Source: Bradyrhizobium sp. Ai1a-2
Lineage (GTDB): Bacteria > Pseudomonadota > Alphaproteobacteria > Rhizobiales > Xanthobacteraceae
NCBI RefSeq assembly: GCF_000426245.1
Contig: NZ_AUEZ01000004.1
Location: forward strand, 150,054 to 214,053
DNA: 64,000 nt
Direction: 5' to 3'
The position numbers were made by a program, and so were the translations under genes. The notes below the pieces were generated by a model. That model worked only from the letters and a program-made list of their open reading frames with translations. It searched no databases and had not been told where the DNA came from. Below are positions 59,882-64,000 of this stretch, piece by piece; position 1 is the first letter of the stretch, and each line of letters begins with the position of its first letter.

Positions 59882-61951
59882 CTAGCGCCACATCCCCCGC
59901 ATCTTGGCGCGGATGTCGACAGGCGCTGCACGACCTGCCGGCCCAGTGGTCGCCGGGCGAGCGATCGGCCAGACGGTGCGCTCGAACAACGGCACCAGCC
60001 TTTCCGGAATGAACCGCGTGCGTGAGGCGTACATGTGCCGGTCGCCCTTGGCGCTCTGGCCGTGCACGAAGAAGCGCTGCGGCAGGATCAGGTGCAGATC
60101 ATCCTTGGCGCGGGTCATGGCGACGTAGAGCAGGCGGCGCTCCTCTTCGAGCTCGGCGCTGGTGCCGGCGCCGAGATCCGACGGCATGCAGCCGTCGACG
60201 ACGTTGAGCACGAAGACCGACTTCCATTCCTGTCCCTTGGCGGAATGGATCGTCGAGAGGATCAGATAGTCCTCGTCAAGCAGGGGCGGACCGGCCTGGT
60301 CGCTGGTCGCATCCGGCGGGTCGAGGGTGAGTTCGGTCAGGAAGCGCTCGCGCGATGGATAGCCGCTCGCGATCTGCTCGAGCTGGACCAAATCCGCGCG
60401 ACGGACCTCGGCGTCCTCATGGATGCGGTCGAGATGCGGCTCGTACCACAGCCGTGCCCGTTCGATATCGGCGGGCCATTCGGAATAGCGGAGGTTCTCG
60501 ATCGCGCGGACAAATCCCTTCCAGTCTTCGCCGGCGCGTGGCGGCGAGGGCAGGGTGCAGAGTGCGGCAATCGGATCGGCAGTCTCGGCCATGCGGTCGA
60601 GCACCCGCTGCGCCGAACTCGGGCCGACGCCCGGCAACAGATGCAGGATACGAAAACCGGCGACGCGGTCCCGCGGGTTCTCTACGAAGCGCAACAACGC
60701 CAGCATGTCCTTGACGTGGGCGGCATCGAGGAATTTCAGCCCGCCGAACTTCACGAAGGGAATATTGCGGCGGGTGAGTTCGATTTCCAGCGGACCACTG
60801 TGCGAGGAGGTGCGAAACAAGACGGCCTGGTGCTTGAGCAGTGCGCCTTCCTCGCGGTTCGCCAGGACCTGCTCGACGATGTAGCGGGCCTGATCGGCCT
60901 CGTCGCGGACAGCGGCGAGCTGCGGCTTGCGCGACGATGTCCGCTCGGTCCAGAGATTCTTGGTGAAGCGCTCCTTGGCCAGTGCAATCACGCCGTTTGC
61001 GGCCGACAGGATCGGCTCGGTCGAACGATAGTTGCGATCGAGTGTGATGATCTCTGCCCTCGGCGTAAACTGGTCCGGAAAGTCCAGGATGTTGCGGACC
61101 GTGGCAGCGCGGAACGAATAGATCGACTGCGCGTCGTCGCCGACGACCGTGAGTCCGCTCCCTCCGGGTTTCAGCGCGAGCAGGATCGACGATTGCAGGC
61201 GGTTGGTGTCTTGGTATTCGTCGACCATGACATGATCGAAACGGCCGCCAATCTCGTCGGCAAGCGCAGCGTCGGTCACCATCTGCGCCCAATAGAGCAG
61301 GAGGTCGTCATAATCGAGCACGTTCTGCTGCTGCTTGGCGTCGACGTAGGCGGCGAACAGCCGCTTCAGTTCGCTCGCCCAGCCCGAGCACCAGGGGTAG
61401 AACGTGCCTAATACGCCCTCGATCGGCGTCTCTGAATTGACGCAGCGGGAGTAGATCGAAAGGCACGTGCCCTTGGTCGGGAAGCGACTCTCGGTTTTGG
61501 AGAAGCCGAGGTCGTGCCTGACCAGGTTGATGAGGTCGGCGGAATCCTCGCGGTCATGGATGGTGAAGGCAGGATCGAGCCCGATCCGCTCGGAATATTC
61601 CCGCAACAGCCGCGCGCCGATGCCGTGAAAGGTGCCGGACCAGGTGAGAGCGTCGGTCATGACGCCGGCGTTGTCGCCGAGCACGCGGCGAGCGATCCGT
61701 TCGACGCGCTTGGTCATTTCCGCCGCGGCGCGGCGCGAGAAGGTCATCAGAAGGATGCGGCGTGGGTCAGCGCCGCTGACGATCAGATGCGCGACGCGGT
61801 GGGCCAGCGTGTTGGTCTTGCCTGATCCGGCGCCGGCGATCACCAGAAGCGGCGCGCCAATGGTTCCATGCGGCCCGACGCCGTGCTCGACGGCGCGCCG
61901 TTGCGCAGGATTAAGCGCTTCCAGATATGTGTCTTTGCTGTCCGCGAGCAC
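59882..61951 (-). CDS. UvrD/Rep-family ATP-dependent DNA helicase
   Basis: A 689-aa superfamily 1A helicase. The motifs run in order: Q-motif LNPAQRRAVEHG, Walker A GAGSGKT at 40-46, Ia LMTFSRRAAAEM, II VDEYQDTNRLQ, III GDDAQSIYSFR, IV DRNYRSTEPI, V STIHSAKGQEWKSVFVLN and VI RRLLYVAMTRAKDDL. It is shorter than UvrD or PcrA and ends in a basic tail, so it is a UvrD-like protein of less certain role. The start is GTG at 61951. Neighbours give no clue to its pathway. Confidence 0.92.
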   Translation of the reverse strand: MLADSKDTYLEALNPAQRRAVEHGVGPHGTIGAPLLVIAGAGSGKTNTLAHRVAHLIVSGADPRRILLMTFSRRAAAEMTKRVERIARRVLGDNAGVMTDALTWSGTFHGIGARLLREYSERIGLDPAFTIHDREDSADLINLVRHDLGFSKTESRFPTKGTCLSIYSRCVNSETPIEGVLGTFYPWCSGWASELKRLFAAYVDAKQQQNVLDYDDLLLYWAQMVTDAALADEIGGRFDHVMVDEYQDTNRLQSSILLALKPGGSGLTVVGDDAQSIYSFRAATVRNILDFPDQFTPRAEIITLDRNYRSTEPILSAANGVIALAKERFTKNLWTERTSSRKPQLAAVRDEADQARYIVEQVLANREEGALLKHQAVLFRTSSHSGPLEIELTRRNIPFVKFGGLKFLDAAHVKDMLALLRFVENPRDRVAGFRILHLLPGVGPSSAQRVLDRMAETADPIAALCTLPSPPRAGEDWKGFVRAIENLRYSEWPADIERARLWYEPHLDRIHEDAEVRRADLVQLEQIASGYPSRERFLTELTLDPPDATSDQAGPPLLDEDYLILSTIHSAKGQEWKSVFVLNVVDGCMPSDLGAGTSAELEEERRLLYVAMTRAKDDLHLILPQRFFVHGQSAKGDRHMYASRTRFIPERLVPLFERTVWPIARPATTGPAGRAAPVDIRAKMRGMWR

Positions 61952-62058
61952 GAATCACCCCGGAGAAAGCTAACAGATGTCGAGCCAGTGCGGATGAACG
62001 TCAGTGGCGGGAGCCAGAATTAGATTGACTTTGGCTACGCCCGTTGCACAACCGGGTC

Positions 62059-62316
62059 ATGGGTGACGTATCGAGTTCCGACACACCGCTGAAGGCGACG
62101 TTCAAGATCAAGCTGAACGGCGAGACGGTCACGATCGCGACCGTCGGCCAGGCTTACCGCTTCATCACCAATCTGAATTCGGTGGAGTGGATGGAATTTC
62201 GCACGCTGCATGATGAAGCAGTCAGCGCGCTGGAGAAAGCCGCCGACAACGCGATGCTGGCGATCCCGGCGACAAATGCGCTGCGCGCTCTGTTCGTGCG
62301 CGCAAGACTCCTCTGA
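62059..62316 (+). CDS. DUF982 family protein
   Basis: An 85-aa protein with the family layout: KIKLNGETVTIATVGQAYRFI, then NSVEWMEFRTLHDEAVSALEKAADN, and ATNALRALFVRARLL. DUF982 is a Rhizobiales-enriched family, often in multiple copies and on accessory DNA. The ATG at 62059 was chosen because upstream codons lack support. It is divergent from the helicase gene. Function is unknown. Confidence 0.82.
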   Translation: MGDVSSSDTPLKATFKIKLNGETVTIATVGQAYRFITNLNSVEWMEFRTLHDEAVSALEKAADNAMLAIPATNALRALFVRARLL

Positions 62317-62422
62317 AAGGAACAAGACTCCTCTGAAAGGAAACGGGCCGCCTGGCCCCGTATCGTCGGCTATCCTCGCCGAGAAATCTCGTTCCGGCAC
62401 GGCGAGGGGCTCTCACCATCGG

Positions 62423-62611
62423 CTAGAACGAATCCGCCAGGGCTATTTCTGCCTCGAGCGCATGAATGCGCCGCTCGGCTTCATCAAAGCTGAGATCTCG
62501 CGCGTACTGCTTGGGCTGGTAGGCCTCCTCCGCAAGACCCTTCAACTGCAATGCCTGGGCGCGGGTCATTTGAGCGCTGGCGCGCTCGCGCACCCCGCCG
62601 TACTTCACCAT
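62423..62611 (-). CDS. DUF3072-like small protein
   Basis: A 62-aa protein, MVKYGGVRERASAQMTRAQ then LQLKGLAEEAYQPKQYARDLSFDEAERRIHALEAEI in segments. The MT-x-x-Q-x-x-x-L-x-x-L-x-E-E-A pattern and the later S-x-x-E-A-x-x-R-I-x-x-L match DUF3072. The ATG at 62611 has GAGG 6 bases upstream; an ATG at 62623 would add four residues. It is divergent from the gene at 62688. DUF3072 has no assigned role. Confidence 0.65.
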   Translation of the reverse strand: MVKYGGVRERASAQMTRAQALQLKGLAEEAYQPKQYARDLSFDEAERRIHALEAEIALADSF

Positions 62612-62653
62612 CGGTGTCCTCATGGGTCGGCCTCGTGGTCTCAAATCCGTGAC

Positions 62654-62682
62654 TTGACTTTTCGTTCTATTTTTGTTCTAAC
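62654..62682 (+). promoter_or_regulatory. Strong promoter-like element with leaderless geometry
   Basis: TTGACT (62654-62659), a 17-base spacer, and TCTAAC (62677-62682) form a near-consensus housekeeping promoter. The A of the ATG at 62688 lies 6 bases past the -10 hexamer, exactly where transcription should begin, so the mRNA of the next gene may lack a 5' leader. Confidence 0.6.
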
Positions 62683-62687
62683 AAATC

Positions 62688-62942
62688 ATGGATAATAGAG
62701 TCAATGAAATTCGTCGCAAGATCAGTACGTTACGGGACGAGATGATCGTCGTCGAGGGCGTGATCCGCGACCAGGTCAATCACGATCACGATTGCACGGA
62801 AGCGGCGTGCCGGCTGCTTGCCATGCGTTCGGAGATGAGCGTGCTGATCGGTCAGTGGAAGGCTGCCGGTGGCAGCGAGCGGCTCCCAGACGTCAGAGAG
62901 CACCTGAAACGCCAGCCGGCTGCGCGACCGAAGAAGGATTGA
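62688..62942 (+). CDS. Small coiled-coil protein, probably leaderless mRNA
   Basis: An 84-aa helical protein: MDNRVNEIRRKISTLRDEM, CRLLAMRSEMSVLIGQWKAAGG, and a basic tail ending RPKKD. His and Cys in NHDHDCTEAAC hint at metal binding, but this is speculative. No ribosome-binding site precedes the ATG at 62688, and a good promoter ends 5 bases before it, which suggests a leaderless transcript. Family unknown. Confidence 0.7.
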   Translation: MDNRVNEIRRKISTLRDEMIVVEGVIRDQVNHDHDCTEAACRLLAMRSEMSVLIGQWKAAGGSERLPDVREHLKRQPAARPKKD

Positions 62943-63069
62943 GCGCCTCGCGAGCGGAGCCGCGTTTGCGGATCCGTACGCATGGAGTTGCGCGACAGCA
63001 TGATAGCGTCGCGCCCGTTTCGAACCAGGAACGGACGTCGTTTCCGCGCGTTTTCATCGCGAGGAGACC

Positions 63070-63324
63070 ATGACTGAGCCCTTGTCCATATTGATCGAAG
63101 ATTCGGTGCAGATCGCCTGGGATTTTCTCGAGCGCACCGGTGAACTCGAAGATGCCGTAGTCGCGAGCCGCTTTCTCGTGGACGATATCGAATTGATGGT
63201 GCTGCGGGGAGAGCGGCGGCGCCTTCTGCTGTCGAACAAGGCGATCGACGACTATCGGCGTTTCAAGCACAAGCGCGCGATGCAGGTCGGGCGGGAATTT
63301 GCGACGTTTCACCGGGTGGATTGA
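63070..63324 (+). CDS. Conserved hypothetical protein (84 aa)
   Basis: An 84-aa soluble protein: MTEPLSILIEDSVQIAWDFL, ELEDAVVASRFLVDDIELMVLRGERRRLLLSNKAIDDYRRF and HKRAMQVGREFATFHRV in segments. AGGAG lies 4 bases upstream of the ATG. It is similar in style to small proteins repeated in Bradyrhizobium genomes, but I cannot name the family. It is followed by a dispersed repeat. Confidence 0.75.
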   Translation: MTEPLSILIEDSVQIAWDFLERTGELEDAVVASRFLVDDIELMVLRGERRRLLLSNKAIDDYRRFKHKRAMQVGREFATFHRVD

Positions 63325-63360
63325 TCTGGTCGCGGATTGATCTGGTCAGGCCGAGCAGTT

Positions 63361-63455
63361 AGAGCGTTTTCGAGCGAAGTGGACATCGGTTCGCGTAAAG
63401 AAAACGCGTCAAAACAAGAATCTAGAGCTTCGGTTCTGATCCAATCAGAACCGAA
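63361..63455. repeat. Composite dispersed repeat: GCGTTTTCGAGCGAAGTGG element plus 12-bp hairpin
   Basis: 63363-63414 matches the repeat at 24238-24302 in the opposite orientation. At 63429-63455, TTCGGTTCTGAT and ATCAGAACCGAA form a 12-bp perfect stem with a CCA loop. The two units adjoin, so this may be a composite, folding repeat of the sort common in Rhizobiales. Confidence 0.8.
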
Positions 63456-63539
63456 AATGGTCTATCCGATCTCTGGCAGCCGGAATGATGCGGCGAGGAT
63501 TTTGCGTCGCGTTGCCCGATGCTTCCGTTGGTGGGAGCG

Positions 63540-63758
63540 TCAATCCAGCACTGTCTCGGAAAGAGAGGGGGACAGCCGCGAAAACCCCCGGTGACGACCC
63601 TCGAGCAGAGCCTCCATGCCACGGCGGTGCAGCCACAGCAGGCCGACGGCAAGCTGGCGAAGATCGTTGCGGTCGGCGCCGACGGGAAGCCGGCGTGCAC
63701 GGCGCAGCGCGTCGGCCGCCTGTTGCTCCAGTCGTCCGTGAAGAATCGCCCAAGCCAT
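63540..63758 (-). CDS. Small hypothetical protein beside the IS element, possibly truncated
   Basis: A 72-aa product: MAWAILHGRLEQQAADALRR, then LRQLAVGLLWLHRRGMEALLEG, and a Ser-rich tail. The sequence has the amphipathic helical pattern of a real protein, while competing frames here are low complexity. No good ribosome-binding site precedes the ATG at 63758, and the reading frame continues upstream (KIDSTS) into the IS boundary, so the true N-terminus may have been cut off by the insertion. Confidence 0.5.
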   Translation of the reverse strand: MAWAILHGRLEQQAADALRRARRLPVGADRNDLRQLAVGLLWLHRRGMEALLEGRHRGFSRLSPSLSETVLD

Positions 63759-63789
63759 TGATGTGGAGTCGATTTTTCGGTCGTGAGGG

Positions 63790-64000
63790 GGTTTGAGATT
63801 GCAAGCTTTCGGGGTTTGACGCCGCAAAAGCTTGCAAATCTGCATTTGAGGATACCGCCGAATCGCGCGTCGTGATTCCCTCGGTCTGACCGGAGGGGAC
63901 GATGAAGCCAAAGGAACGACGCGACAGCGGACAGGCCGATCTTCTGCGCTCCCGGCTGGACGCGATCCTCGACATGGATCATGCACTGGTAAAGCTTTCG
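63790..64000 (+). mobile_element. Left part of an IS5-family insertion sequence, cut by window edge
   Basis: The element includes an IS5-family transposase start at 63902. The region 63801-63836 has a strong dyad (GCAAGCTTTCGG ... CGCAAAAGCTTGC), which may be the terminal inverted-repeat zone. The exact left end cannot be fixed without the right end. It lies next to small accessory genes and repeats. Confidence 0.6.
63902..64000 (+). CDS. IS5-family transposase, N-terminal fragment
   Basis: 33 codons are visible: MKPKERRDSGQADLLRSRL, then DAILDMDHALVKLS. This is the characteristic N-terminus of the IS5-family transposases frequent in Bradyrhizobium. GGAGGGGAC precedes the ATG, giving a good ribosome-binding site. 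The frame stays open to the window edge. The DDE catalytic domain is outside, so whether the element is intact is unknown. Confidence 0.85.
   Translation, partial: MKPKERRDSGQADLLRSRLDAILDMDHALVKLS

Noticed and set aside
60035..61411. A 458-codon plus-strand frame opposite the helicase gene
   Set aside because: Low-complexity, GC-driven antisense frame. The helicase motifs on the other strand are complete.

Overview
The window reads as a chromosomal segment of a high-GC alphaproteobacterium of the Bradyrhizobium / Rhodopseudomonas type (Nitrobacteraceae). The reasons are the block glmU, glmS, DUF502, recG, sdhE, mfd; a NasS/NasT nitrate-sensing pair beside a siroheme nitrite reductase; a phosphatidylcholine synthase; several small DUF proteins common in Rhizobiales; and many short GC-rich intergenic palindromes. 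This assignment rests on recognising protein families by eye, not on a database search. Genes are dense on both strands. I see no rRNA, tRNA or CRISPR array.

Region by region. 0-12 kb holds core functions: UDP-GlcNAc synthesis (glmU, glmS), a DUF502 membrane protein, a DUF1932-type dehydrogenase, then recG facing sdhE-mfd. 12-22 kb is more variable: an exported small protein, a VOC protein, a mercuric-reductase-like flavoprotein, an acyl-CoA synthetase, a DUF3303 protein, and a same-strand run of a peptide-type binding protein, an ANL-fold enzyme without its P-loop, and a double-receiver protein with a degenerate GGDEF domain. 22-32 kb holds an IalB-type protein, hspQ, an AEC carrier, a UbiH-type monooxygenase, pcs with a TerC protein, a quinone oxidoreductase, an ArgD-type aminotransferase behind an unusual leader, a DUF962 membrane protein and rimO.

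32-37.5 kb is a nitrate/nitrite assimilation module: nasT and nasS overlap, a sigma-54-like promoter follows, then a NirA-type siroheme reductase overlaps a flavodoxin-less CysJ-like flavoprotein that carries an added four-cysteine Fe-S segment. 38-41.8 kb holds pxpB-pxpC-pxpA (5-oxoproline hydrolysis), divergent from an RraA-like aldolase and a cupin. 42-44.7 kb has envelope and unknown-function proteins. 44.9-52 kb is one co-directional block: a Tat-exported sugar-binding protein, two permeases, an ATPase, a 2-hydroxyacid dehydrogenase and an amidase. 53-56.5 kb is an MFS carrier, flavin-dependent monooxygenase and VOC protein operon. 56.5-62 kb holds a DsbA-type protein, a DUF3750 protein, another MFS carrier and a UvrD-type helicase. 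From 62 kb the sequence becomes accessory-like, with small DUF proteins, a repeat cluster and the left part of an IS5-family element cut by the window edge.

No single unmistakable new system stands out. The best leads are the leader in front of the aminotransferase gene, the paired degenerate ANL and GGDEF proteins, the Fe-S/flavoprotein partner of NirA with its leader, a gene that looks leaderless, and a mobile palindrome that supplies the C-terminus of a conserved monooxygenase.
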